DNA from: Burkholderiales bacterium
GTDB lineage: Bacteria > Pseudomonadota > Gammaproteobacteria > Burkholderiales > Casimicrobiaceae
DNA: 8,001 nucleotides
NCBI GenBank assembly: GCA_025354075.1
Contig: JANXNO010000140.1
Coordinates: forward strand, 1 to 8,001
Direction: 5' to 3'
A program made the position numbers and the translations under genes. The notes beneath the pieces were generated by a model. The model was not told the DNA's origin. It saw nothing but the letters and a program-made list of their open reading frames with translations, and did not search any database. Position 1 is the first letter of the stretch, and every line of letters begins with the position of its first letter. Positions 1 to 7,367 of the stretch are shown one piece after another.

Positions 1-56
1 GGCAAAACCACTGTCTACGCTCAATTGCAACGGGCGTTTCGCTTAAAAGCTGTACG

Positions 57-2687
57 CTATCGCCCGGCCAGCAACGTCTTTTCGAGCACTTCGCGCACGT
101 TGGCTGACAGCGCTTTTTGCGCGACCAGTGTTTCAAGCTGAGTCTTTTGCAATCCGCGCTGTGGTTCGCTGCAACGGTGCCAGCGCGAAAACGCGTCGCC
201 GAAGCGGGCGGCGAGTGATGGATTTTGTGCGTCGTAGCGCAGGATTTGTTCGGCAACGAATGCGTAACCTGCGCCATCGGCCGCATGAAATCCGCGCCAG
301 TTTTGATCGCCGAAGGCATGCACAACAGAGCGCACGCGATTGGGATTTTTGCCGTCGAATTTTGGGTGCGTGAGCAAGTTGCGCACGCGCTTCAGTGACT
401 CTGAGGGAGTTGCACGATTAGCGCACGATTCGAGTTGAAACCAGCGATTCAACATCGACAAATCGTTCTGCCAGCGATCATGAAACGACTGATATATGGT
501 GTCGCGCGCAGCGCACGGCTGATCGCGTAGTGCCATCATCGCGCCCATCGCCTCGGTCAAATTGTCGGAATTGCTCCACGCTTGCAGCGCGAGTTGTTGG
601 GCGTCGGTGTCGGTTGCGATGTTCGCCAATCCGAGCAACGCATTGGCCAGTGACCGATGCGCCATCGGCGCGGCATCCAGCGTAAAGCTCGCGCCCTTAA
701 GCGCCGCGTTTTCTGCTGCGTATCGCGACAGGATCAGAGCGCGATTGGTGATCGCAATCGCGAGCATCACTGCGTCGCGCGCGTCGGCAATCGCAACGGT
801 ATTGATAGTCGCATCGCGTTCCGCAAGCTCCGCATGATTTGGCAGCGCGAGCATCTGCGCGATCAGCGCCGGGTCAGTCGCGTCATCGGTGAGCAACGCG
901 GCTATCGCCTGATGCAACATCGGCGAAATTTCGCGGCCCGCTCGCGCGGCGTCATAAGCCCGGAAGAAGAGGTTGCGCAACGCCTGCCAGCGCACCACGC
1001 CGTCGCTGTCTTTAGCGACCAGCATCGCGAGTTCAGCGTCGCTGTAAGCGAACTCAACTTTGACCGGCGACGAAAATCCGCGCAGCAACGACGGCACAGG
1101 TTTCGCGGTCACACCGTCAAACGTGAAGCGTTGCAATGCTTCGTTCACGTTGAGCACCTGTGCATGCGTCACCTCGCCGCTCGCTTGAACGAGGGCCATC
1201 GACAGCGGAATCACCATCGGCCACTTGACCGCTTGCCCCGGTGTGGGCGGCACGATTTGCTCGACCGTCAACGTGTAGCGTTTGGCCTCCGCGTCGAACG
1301 CGTCGGTTACCTTCAACACCGGTGTGCCGGCTTGCGAATACCAGCGCTTGAACTGCGTCAAATCGCGACCACTCGCGTCTTCCATCGCCGCGACAAAATC
1401 ATCGCAAGTGGCCGCCGTGCCGTCGTGTCGTGCGAAGTAAAGATCGGTGCCTTTGCGGTAGGTTTCCGCGCCGAGCAGCGTGTGCAGCATTCGAATCACT
1501 TCGCTGCCTTTTTCGTACACGGTCACCGTGTAGAAATTGTCAATCGCTTCGTACTCGTCGGGGCGAATCGCGTGCGCCATTGGGCCTGCATCCTGCGCGA
1601 ACTGGCGCGACTGCATGAACGCGGCTTCTTCGATACGCACCACGGCGGGCGAGCCTCGGAACGCTGAATACTGTTGCTCGCGAAAGACGGTGAAGCCTTC
1701 TTTCAACGACAACTGAAACCAGTCGCGGCAGGTGACGCGATTGCCGCTCCAGTTGTGAAAATATTCGTGTGCGACGATCGCGTCAATCACCTGAAAATCG
1801 GTGTCGGTCGCGGTGTCTTTGTCGGCCAGCAGATAACGTGAGTTGAAAATATTCAAACCCTTGTTTTCCATCGCGCCCATGTTGAAATCATCGGCCGCGT
1901 AGATCATGAAACGATCCAGATCGTATTCGCGACCGTACGCTTCTTCGTCCCAACGCATCGCGGCTTTCAGGCACTCCATTGCCCAGGTGCAACGCGGCAG
2001 ATTCGCCGTAGTCGAATAGATTTCGAGCAGCACGTTGCGACCCGATGCTGTGACAAACTGATCTTGTAGCCGGTCAATTTTCCCGGCGACCAGCGCGAAT
2101 AAATACGAGGGTTTTTTATGTGGGTCGTGCCACACGGCTTCATGCACTCCGCCGTCGAGATCGCGTTCGCTGACTAGATTGCCATTCGACAACAGCACCG
2201 GAAAATCGGCCTTGTTGGCGCGGATCGTGACCTGATACACCGACAACACATCCGGTCGATCCGGGAAGTACGTGATCCGGCGAAAACCTTCGGCCTCGCA
2301 CTGCGTGCAGAAGGTGCCGTTGGTAACGTACAGCCCCTCCAGCGCGAGGTTTTTGGTCGGGTTGAATGTGGTGGTGATCGTCAGCTGTTGCGGATCACTT
2401 TCATGCGTCAACACATCGGCAGCAATGGTGATGCGATCCTTTGCTTTTACATAAGCGTTGGGTGCCAGCGCCAAGCCATTCAGCGTGATCGTTTCGAGCG
2501 TGAGCCCGTCACCGAACAGCACCAGCGAACTATCTGCCTCGGGCGCTGGATTGCGCCGCAGCGTGAGCGTAGCGGTCACGCGCGTGAGCAGCGCCTCAAG
2601 GTCAAACTGCAAATCGACCTGGTCAATCAAAAAGCCCGGAGCGCGGTAATTTTGTCGCAGGATGACCACGTTTTCCGGGTGCTTCAT
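57..2687 (-). CDS. pepN: Aminopeptidase N, M1 zinc metallopeptidase
   Basis: Removes N-terminal amino acids from peptides in the cytoplasm, in the last steps of protein turnover. The 876-residue product is close to the E. coli PepN length (870). The exopeptidase motif GAMEN is at residues 271-275. The zinc site HEYFH is at 307-311, followed after 18 residues by the third zinc ligand Glu330 in LSLKEGF. The transition-state tyrosine is Tyr391 (VYEKGSEVIRM), and Glu131 in QCEAEGF matches the substrate-amine-binding glutamate. These sites all lie ten residues beyond their E. coli counterparts, so the catalytic domain is intact and collinear. There is no signal peptide. The ATG at 2685-2687 fits the family N-terminus (RQNYRAPGFLIDQVDL follows). 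It starts 7 bases after the FKBP gene stop and has no good Shine-Dalgarno, which suggests an operon with coupled translation. The C-terminal helical domain is complete, ending in TAG. Confidence 0.97.
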   Translation of the reverse strand: MKHPENVVILRQNYRAPGFLIDQVDLQFDLEALLTRVTATLTLRRNPAPEADSSLVLFGDGLTLETITLNGLALAPNAYVKAKDRITIAADVLTHESDPQQLTITTTFNPTKNLALEGLYVTNGTFCTQCEAEGFRRITYFPDRPDVLSVYQVTIRANKADFPVLLSNGNLVSERDLDGGVHEAVWHDPHKKPSYLFALVAGKIDRLQDQFVTASGRNVLLEIYSTTANLPRCTWAMECLKAAMRWDEEAYGREYDLDRFMIYAADDFNMGAMENKGLNIFNSRYLLADKDTATDTDFQVIDAIVAHEYFHNWSGNRVTCRDWFQLSLKEGFTVFREQQYSAFRGSPAVVRIEEAAFMQSRQFAQDAGPMAHAIRPDEYEAIDNFYTVTVYEKGSEVIRMLHTLLGAETYRKGTDLYFARHDGTAATCDDFVAAMEDASGRDLTQFKRWYSQAGTPVLKVTDAFDAEAKRYTLTVEQIVPPTPGQAVKWPMVIPLSMALVQASGEVTHAQVLNVNEALQRFTFDGVTAKPVPSLLRGFSSPVKVEFAYSDAELAMLVAKDSDGVVRWQALRNLFFRAYDAARAGREISPMLHQAIAALLTDDATDPALIAQMLALPNHAELAERDATINTVAIADARDAVMLAIAITNRALILSRYAAENAALKGASFTLDAAPMAHRSLANALLGLANIATDTDAQQLALQAWSNSDNLTEAMGAMMALRDQPCAARDTIYQSFHDRWQNDLSMLNRWFQLESCANRATPSESLKRVRNLLTHPKFDGKNPNRVRSVVHAFGDQNWRGFHAADGAGYAFVAEQILRYDAQNPSLAARFGDAFSRWHRCSEPQRGLQKTQLETLVAQKALSANVREVLEKTLLAGR

Positions 2688-2694
2688 CGCGATA

Positions 2695-3216
2695 CTATTT
2701 GGCGGATGGCACGAACGGCGAAGGGTCAGCGCTGGCGTTCTGCGTCTTGCCCACCACCGACATCAACTCGACGTCAAACACGAGTGTTGCGTTGGGCGGA
2801 ATTGCACCGCCTGCGCCGCGCTCGCCATAACCTTTGTCTGGCGGAATGATCAGCGTGCGTTGACCGCCCACTTTCATACCGGCCACGCCTTCGTCCCAAC
2901 CTTTGATGACGCGACCCGCGCCGATGATGAAGCCAAACGGTATTTTTCGGTCAATCGACGAGTCGAATTTTTTGCCTTTGTTGTCTGCGGCCGCGGCGTC
3001 CCACAGATAGCCTGTGTAATGCACGGCCACGGGCGAGCCGTTTTCAGCCAATGCGCCGTCGCCGACTTTGCGATCAATCATTTTTAGCGTGGTCGGTGCG
3101 GCCACCGTTGCGGCGGGTTTGGCGGGCGTGGCTGCTTGCGCGAACACGGCCGTGTGCAAACAGGTTGCGGCGACGCCGGAGGCGAGGAGGGTCAGAATGT
3201 GTTTGGCAGATTTCAT
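2695..3216 (-). CDS. Secreted FKBP-type peptidyl-prolyl cis-trans isomerase
   Basis: Catalyses cis-trans isomerisation of prolyl bonds and assists folding outside the cytoplasm. Residues 1-27 look like a Sec signal peptide: Lys2/Lys5, a hydrophobic core, then AVFA-QA with likely cleavage after Ala26. An Ala/Pro-rich linker runs to about residue 42, followed by a single FKBP domain at about 43-156. Residues equivalent to the FKBP12 pocket are present: Tyr67 (VHYTGY), Phe84-Asp85 (KFDSS), Phe94, Val103-Ile104 and Trp107 (GRVIKGWDEG), Tyr130 (GYGERG), Ile139 and Phe147. An Ala/Asp-rich insertion (about residues 73-82) sits between the first strands, a feature I associate with betaproteobacterial members. 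A short polar tail (157-173) follows the domain. No lipobox is seen. The gene is upstream of pepN in the same unit. The ATG is chosen because it gives a complete signal peptide; the bases before it are C-rich and show no Shine-Dalgarno. Which fkp/fkl subfamily it belongs to cannot be fixed by eye. Confidence 0.95.
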   Translation of the reverse strand: MKSAKHILTLLASGVAATCLHTAVFAQAATPAKPAATVAAPTTLKMIDRKVGDGALAENGSPVAVHYTGYLWDAAAADNKGKKFDSSIDRKIPFGFIIGAGRVIKGWDEGVAGMKVGGQRTLIIPPDKGYGERGAGGAIPPNATLVFDVELMSVVGKTQNASADPSPFVPSAK

Positions 3217-3348
3217 AGGGGCAAAGGGTGGGGTTGGGTCGAGCGGCGGACAGGCCAGATTGACAACATGCGCTGGAGGCAGAGCGTGGACAGCCTATGC
3301 CCACGTCATTTCTCTTGCCGCAGCTGGAAACGAGCGTTATTCTACGAT

Positions 3349-3376
3349 TTGGTAAACATGCAAGCGCCCGCATAAT
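3349..3376 (+). promoter_or_regulatory. Candidate sigma70-type promoter for the 551-residue protein gene
   Basis: A -35-like TTGGTA (3349-3354, 4 of 6 consensus bases) and a -10-like CATAAT (3371-3376, 5 of 6) are separated by 16 bases. Transcription would start near 3383, leaving a leader of about 27 bases before the ATG at 3410. It lies in the 193-base gap between two divergent genes, where a promoter must exist. This is a by-eye match only, with no experimental support. No operator palindrome stands out around it. Confidence 0.45.
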
Positions 3377-3409
3377 TGCAGAACGATTGCCAAGATTAGA
3401 CCGGAAAAA

Positions 3410-5065
3410 ATGCTTCGCTGGCTCAGTAGTTTGACCGATTCCCGACCGCTCGGTTCAGTGGGGGGGGCGCGTAAATTTGCCGCCGGACTGGATCGGGACA
3501 TTTTCACCGCCGCCGACGTGCTGTGCGCGCAGTTGCGGGCTTTCTCCAGCGAGGCTGAACAGCAGGACACGCTGAACGCCGTGCCGCTGTTGGAGCTTGA
3601 CTTGCGCGTTGAAGCGATGACCGCGCGTTTAGAGCGCGATTATCTGGCTGCGTCGCTGCAATCGCATTCGTTGCGTGAGCGGCTGTGGGACACCGGCTAT
3701 GACTGGTCTATGCGCTTTGCAGACGCGTATCGGCTGATCATCATGCGCGAAGCGGCCAGTCTTGCCAGCCGTTCGGCGACCGAATTTGCCCGTGTGTCGG
3801 CTCGTTTTTTCTGGTTTCGGACGATGGCCTATCGCTACCGCCTGTATCGCCACGAGGAGTGGATTCCCGGTATCTGGATTGAAACGCATCAGGTGTTTCG
3901 AAAAACATGTGATTTGGGTGTGGATCACGTTGCCGTGGCCGATATTTCGAACGCCGCGCAGCCGACCAGTCCGGCGCGCGCATTTGCAACGTTGTTGTTG
4001 CTGCGCCTGGGCAATGCCGGCGGTTACACGCCGTCGCAAATCAACGCGCTGTTCAAAAAAATAGAAGAGTTCACGCACGACATCAAGCTCACCGCGCGGC
4101 CTTCGGTTGATGACGGCTTTGCAGTCAATCTGGCCGGGGCCGAGGGTCTGGTGCCGCGCCACGCGGTGCCGCAGGGCGGACAATTTTTGTATTGCGACAC
4201 CACCTCGGTGCACTCTCGTGCGCTGGCTTGGCTGGATCAGATCGAGTCTGATGACGGTGGTCGCAATGTGACGCTCGGCGGATCACTGTCGCAAAATCCG
4301 CTGCTGGCGCTTCGCAGCGCGGTGCTGCGCATTGATCCTGAATTCAAGCCGCTGGCCCGCGCCAGCACCCGTAACGATGATCGTGGTCGGGTGGCGGCAA
4401 CCTACGGCGTGAGCAAGGTTGCCACGGCGATCTCGTTTGATCCGGGCATGCTCGCCAGCAGTCTTGAGGGCGAAAACTACGACTACACCGATGCCAAGGA
4501 AATCGAAACCCTCGGCATGTTGAAAGACTCGACGCTGGCGCGCATGCGGCGCGATTTGCCACCCGAGGCAACGCGCTTGAATTTGCAGTTCTGGCATTTG
4601 CGCGACCGAAGTGACACCGGTTATCGCTGCGTGATGCCCAACACGTCCACCCAAAAGCTGCGCCTGCGTGACATCGCAGTGGTCACGGAGGAGGCCCCCG
4701 CTGCAGGTTGGCAGGTGGCGACCATCGTTCGTCTGCTGAAGCTGCCTGCCGGACACATTGAGCTGGGATTACAGGTGATTTCGCGCGACGTGGACATGAT
4801 TGAACTGCGCACCTTGCGGTCGCGTCAGGGCCTGTATAGGGACAACGCGGCGACCATGGTTGCCAGCGCCGTATTCCGGGCGATACGGCTGAAAAGCGCG
4901 TTTTTTGGACGACCCATCATGGGCACGTCGTGGATCATGAACACCGCCGACTATCAGGCCAGCGTGGTCTACGAGGTGCAGGGCCCGGGGCGACGCTATG
5001 AGGCCAGCGAGATCGTGAGCGAAGGCTCCGACTGGGTGTGGGTCAAGCCGAATGAGATCAGCTGA
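3410..5065 (+). CDS. Protein of unknown function with PilZ-like C-terminal domain
   Basis: I do not recognise a named family. The 551-residue product has no signal peptide or clear membrane helix, so it is probably cytoplasmic. Residues 1 to about 380 look mostly helical and rich in Arg and aromatics (for example SARFFWFRTMAYRYRLYR at 130-147). Residues about 391-465 alternate like a small beta-barrel. They include Asp399-x-Ser-x-x-Gly404, which matches the D/NxSxxG half of the PilZ cyclic-di-GMP signature, then GWQVATIVRLL and HIELGLQVISRD, a pattern typical of PilZ strands. The partner RxxxR motif is not evident just upstream (RMRRDLPP, then Arg389), so nucleotide binding is uncertain. The ATG at 3410 follows GGAAAAAA, a weak ribosome site; the promoter candidate above fits it. 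A G8 run lies in codons 17-20. The gene stands alone, divergent from FKBP-pepN and convergent with the hydrolase. That it is a real gene is secure (long ORF with good coding character); its role is not. Confidence 0.85.
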   Translation: MLRWLSSLTDSRPLGSVGGARKFAAGLDRDIFTAADVLCAQLRAFSSEAEQQDTLNAVPLLELDLRVEAMTARLERDYLAASLQSHSLRERLWDTGYDWSMRFADAYRLIIMREAASLASRSATEFARVSARFFWFRTMAYRYRLYRHEEWIPGIWIETHQVFRKTCDLGVDHVAVADISNAAQPTSPARAFATLLLLRLGNAGGYTPSQINALFKKIEEFTHDIKLTARPSVDDGFAVNLAGAEGLVPRHAVPQGGQFLYCDTTSVHSRALAWLDQIESDDGGRNVTLGGSLSQNPLLALRSAVLRIDPEFKPLARASTRNDDRGRVAATYGVSKVATAISFDPGMLASSLEGENYDYTDAKEIETLGMLKDSTLARMRRDLPPEATRLNLQFWHLRDRSDTGYRCVMPNTSTQKLRLRDIAVVTEEAPAAGWQVATIVRLLKLPAGHIELGLQVISRDVDMIELRTLRSRQGLYRDNAATMVASAVFRAIRLKSAFFGRPIMGTSWIMNTADYQASVVYEVQGPGRRYEASEIVSEGSDWVWVKPNEIS

Positions 5066-5142
5066 TCGCGTTCCCAGGTCAGCGCCAGGCGCAGTGCTAT
5101 GCAATCAGGCGTGAACAGCGATAACAGCTTTTAGAAAATTGC

Positions 5143-5174
5143 TCGGGAAAGCCCAGTTATATATGGGCTCCCGA
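5143..5174. terminator. Two-part hairpin between convergent genes, possible terminator
   Basis: The outer stem is TCGGG (5143-5147) with CCCGA (5170-5174). The inner stem is AGCCCA (5150-5155) with TGGGCT (5164-5169), around an 8-base AT-rich loop, with AA bulged on one side. On the minus strand it is followed within 2 bases by AATTTTC, so it best fits the end of the hydrolase transcript, about 85 bases past that stop. On the plus strand no T tract follows, so termination of the 551-residue protein gene here would be weak or Rho-aided. The rest of the 195-base gap (5066-5260) shows no convincing gene. Confidence 0.45.
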
Positions 5175-5260
5175 AGTATCCAGCGCCTAGTCGATAAGTT
5201 AGCTTTTCGTGCGTTTAGCCCAGATTGAACGGGCCTTTCAACGAAAATCTGTTGCCGCAG

Positions 5261-6154
5261 TTACGCAACGCCGTTGGCCTTGAACCACGCCGTCAGCTTC
5301 GCCCAAGCCTCGTCAGCCTGCGCCTTGCGATAGGTCGGACGGTAGTCGGCATGAAAGCCGTGCGGCGTGTCGGGGTAGGTGATGATTTCGCTTTTCTTGC
5401 CCGCCGCCTTGAGCGCCGCGCGCATCTGATCCACCGTGTCGTTTGGAATGCCACCGTCGGCACCGCCGTACTGTCCCAGTATTGGCGCATTGATCTGCGC
5501 GACGAGATCAATCGGATTTTTCGGCTTGAGCGGGCTGGTCGCGCCGGTCAGCGGGCCGTACCACGCGCCGCCAGCCTTCACAGACTGATTGTGCGCGGCG
5601 TACAACCACACGATGCGCCCGCCCCAGCAGAAGCCGGTGACTGCGAGTTTGTCGGCATTGGCCTTGCCAGAGGCCTTGGCGTAGGCGACGCAGGCGTCTA
5701 GATCGGCCATCACCTGCGCATCGGGCACCTTGCTCACGACCTCCGAGACGATCTTCGGGATCTCGGTGATCTTCGACACATCACCCTGCCGCGCATACAG
5801 TTCGCCCGCAATGGCGAAATAGCCCAGCTTGGCAAAACGGCGGCACACGTCCTTGATGTGCTCATGCACGCCAAAAATCTCCTGCACCACGAGCACCACC
5901 GGGAAGTTGGAACCGGTCGCAGGCATCGCCCGATACGCGACCATATCGCCGTCTTTGGTCGGTACTTTGACTTCGCCCGCGACGAGACCGTCGGCAGCGG
6001 TGGTGATGGTTTGCGCCGACACTGGCAGCACCGACGCGGCGAAACCTGCACCCAGCGAGGTGACGATAAAGCCGCGACGGCTCAAATTATTTTCGGGCAC
6101 CAGCGCGTTAACTTCGCTCTGCGCGGCGCTGTGGGTGGATGATTCGTGCAACAT
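5261..6154 (-). CDS. Tat-exported dienelactone hydrolase family protein
   Basis: An alpha/beta hydrolase of the dienelactone hydrolase (carboxymethylenebutenolidase-like) family, 297 residues. The catalytic triad appears to be Cys176 in GFCWGG, Asp233 in YGGADGGIP and His265 in DTPHGFH. Glu92 in QEIFG matches the conserved glutamate near the nucleophile in this family. Residues 1-47 form a twin-arginine signal: a polar stretch, then LSRRGFI with Arg26-Arg27, a mild hydrophobic core, and PVSA-Q with probable cleavage after Ala47. This points to folded export to the periplasm. Classical chlorocatechol enzymes are cytoplasmic and about 236 residues, so the mature part has the normal length and the extra is the export signal. 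The true substrate is unknown; no catechol-degradation genes are nearby. The start is supported by a strong ribosome site. The gene lies 111 bases after prmC on the same strand, so it may be co-transcribed or have its own promoter. Confidence 0.93.
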   Translation of the reverse strand: MLHESSTHSAAQSEVNALVPENNLSRRGFIVTSLGAGFAASVLPVSAQTITTAADGLVAGEVKVPTKDGDMVAYRAMPATGSNFPVVLVVQEIFGVHEHIKDVCRRFAKLGYFAIAGELYARQGDVSKITEIPKIVSEVVSKVPDAQVMADLDACVAYAKASGKANADKLAVTGFCWGGRIVWLYAAHNQSVKAGGAWYGPLTGATSPLKPKNPIDLVAQINAPILGQYGGADGGIPNDTVDQMRAALKAAGKKSEIITYPDTPHGFHADYRPTYRKAQADEAWAKLTAWFKANGVA

Positions 6155-6159
6155 GTGAA

Positions 6160-6165
6160 CTCCTG
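6160..6165 (-). promoter_or_regulatory. Strong Shine-Dalgarno fixing the hydrolase start
   Basis: On the minus strand CAGGAG is followed by TTCAC and then the ATG, giving 5-base spacing. It is the clearest ribosome site in the window and supports the start that includes the long Tat signal N-region. Confidence 0.75.
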
Positions 6166-6265
6166 ATAATGCAATCGAACAACGATCTGTTCGCGGCCAT
6201 TTTGACCGAAGCGACGCCGGTTTGTTCGCGATTGATCGCCACCGTCGCTGCTACGAGCCCGCTTT

Positions 6266-7087
6266 TCAGGGTTTGCGCGCTTCGGTGATTCGCGGATGGC
6301 CCGCCAGGTCGCGGTGCATTGCTACGTCAGTGAATCCCGCCGCCGTGAGCAGCGCGGGCACCGTTTCGCCTTGGTCATAACCATGTTCAACGATGAGCGC
6401 GCCACCCGGATTGAGGTGACGCAGCGCGCCGAGCGCCAGCTGTCGATAACTCTCCAGCCCATCCACGGCGTCGGCCAATGCGATGGCGGGCTCGAAGCGC
6501 AGATCGCCCTGAGTGAGATGCGCGTCACCCGGCACGATGTACGGCGGATTGCTCAGAATCAGATCGAACTGAGCGTCTGGCGGGAGCGCGGCGAGCCAAT
6601 TGGACTGAATGAAAGTTACGTTTGCTTGCAGACGCTGCGCGTTTTCTTTTGCTAACGCTAGGGCGTCGGGCGAGATATCTATCGCGTTGACGATCGCGTT
6701 CGAGCGTTCCAGTGCGATAGTGATGGCGATGCAGCCGGTGCCAGTGCCGATGTCGAGAACGCGCGGCGTAGCGTTAGTCGCAATGCTCGCCAGCGCCAGA
6801 TCAATTAACCGTTCAGTCTCAGGTCTCGGAATCAGCGCGGCCGGCGAGCAACGAAACGTGCGCCCATAAAAATCGCGCTCCCCGATTAAATAGGCGACGG
6901 GTTCGCCCGTAGCGCGGCGGGCCGTTAGCGCGTTGATTTGCTCAAGCTCGTCGACTGTGAATTGGTAGTCATCATGGGCCACGAGCCACGCGTGATCACG
7001 TTTCAGCACGTGGGACAACAACATTCGCACTTCACTACGAGGTGGCGCGTCCGCAAAGGACGCACGCATGAAATCACGAATGTTCAT
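6266..7087 (-). CDS. prmC: Release factor glutamine N5-methyltransferase PrmC (HemK)
   Basis: Uses S-adenosylmethionine to methylate the glutamine of the GGQ motif in release factors RF1 and RF2, raising termination efficiency in the cytoplasm. The 273-residue length is normal. The N-terminal helical substrate-binding domain covers about residues 1-80 and includes GEPVAYLIGERDFYG (61-75). LIPRPETE (85-92) leads into the Rossmann methyltransferase fold. The SAM-binding motif DIGTGTGCI is at 112-120, the acidic motif II region IDISPDAL at 136-143, and the signature NPPY at 180-183, which holds the target glutamine. The ATG at 7085-7087 fits the family N-terminus, and an in-frame stop at 7127-7129 limits any extension. 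No clear Shine-Dalgarno is present. A palindromic repeat ends 19 bases upstream. prmC commonly follows prfA in proteobacteria, but prfA is not here; pyrF lies upstream instead. Confidence 0.96.
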   Translation of the reverse strand: MNIRDFMRASFADAPPRSEVRMLLSHVLKRDHAWLVAHDDYQFTVDELEQINALTARRATGEPVAYLIGERDFYGRTFRCSPAALIPRPETERLIDLALASIATNATPRVLDIGTGTGCIAITIALERSNAIVNAIDISPDALALAKENAQRLQANVTFIQSNWLAALPPDAQFDLILSNPPYIVPGDAHLTQGDLRFEPAIALADAVDGLESYRQLALGALRHLNPGGALIVEHGYDQGETVPALLTAAGFTDVAMHRDLAGHPRITEARKP

Positions 7088-7105
7088 GCGGCGTGGCGCG
7101 AACGC

Positions 7106-7125
7106 GTGGGCAACAAGTTGCCCAC
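7106..7125. repeat. Intergenic palindrome, GTGGGCAAC / GTTGCCCAC
   Basis: Perfect 9-base inverted arms (7106-7114 and 7117-7125) flank AA, followed by CCTAC. I recall this palindrome, with its CCTAC tail, as a recurrent intergenic sequence in several proteobacterial genomes; only one copy is visible here, so repeat status is from memory. It lies 19 bases upstream of the prmC ATG, and the minus-strand reading contributes the TAG that closes the prmC frame upstream. In RNA it could fold within the prmC leader. Confidence 0.6.
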
Positions 7126-7179
7126 CCTACCAGTCACAATCTGTGCTCGCCAAGCGTTCACGCAGCACCGGTTTTACTT

Positions 7180-7217
7180 CCTCTCCCGCAAGCGGGAGAG
7201 GGTTGGGGTGAGGGTGG
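7180..7217. repeat. REP-like intergenic repeat with CTCTCCCGC / GCGGGAGAG hairpin
   Basis: Perfect 10-base arms CCTCTCCCGC (7180-7189) and GCGGGAGAGG (7192-7201) around AA are followed by the G-rich tail GTTGGGGTGAGGGTG. This hairpin-plus-tail is a form I recognise as a widespread short palindromic element found between genes in beta- and gammaproteobacteria. Only one copy is in this window. It sits between pyrF and prmC, 54 bases from the other palindrome. A role as transcript end or mRNA stabiliser for pyrF is possible, but there is no T tract. Confidence 0.65.
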
Positions 7218-7367
7218 CAGCGCAAAATCATTACAACATTTCCACGGAAACCCCGCTGCATTGGGGGCAGAGCGACAAAAAGAATAAAGTCGACTTAAAG
7301 CCAAACCAGCTACTAGCCCCAATGACGTAGCCATTTCAGCCAAAAGCTGCATATCCGAAAACGCTGC

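Larger units (their letters stand above)
7088..7367. other. Non-coding gap between pyrF and prmC
   Basis: This 280-base stretch carries the two palindromic repeats in its prmC-proximal half. The pyrF-proximal half (about 7218-7367) is less GC-rich than the flanking genes and holds a 10-base palindrome AAGTCGACTT (7287-7296). I see no credible gene, tRNA or strong promoter in it. The open frames crossing it have no recognisable protein features and take in the repeats. Confidence 0.6.

Noticed and set aside
1..56. Start of another gene downstream of pepN
   Set aside because: Only 56 bases are present, with a minor GCTT/AAGC inverted repeat at 41-50 and no recognisable coding or terminator signal.
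657..1667. A 336-codon open frame on the plus strand inside pepN
   Set aside because: It lies wholly antisense to the strongly supported pepN, is rich in Arg/His/Cys as is typical of GC-rich shadow frames, and shows no domain.
3339..3344. A TAGAAT -10-like box on the minus strand as the FKBP-pepN promoter
   Set aside because: It matches 5 of 6 bases, but no acceptable -35 sits 16-18 bases upstream and it would leave a leader of about 120 bases; too weak to call.
5099..5134. An 11-codon reading frame in the convergent gap
   Set aside because: Far too short, no ribosome site, and no sign of coding.
6155..6265. A promoter or terminator between prmC and the hydrolase gene
   Set aside because: Only a poor CATTAT and a 5-base GCGAT/ATCGC stem are visible; neither is convincing.
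7158..7352. Small open frames crossing the repeat region on both strands
   Set aside because: They include the palindromic repeat itself and have no protein-like features; repeats often create such frames by chance.
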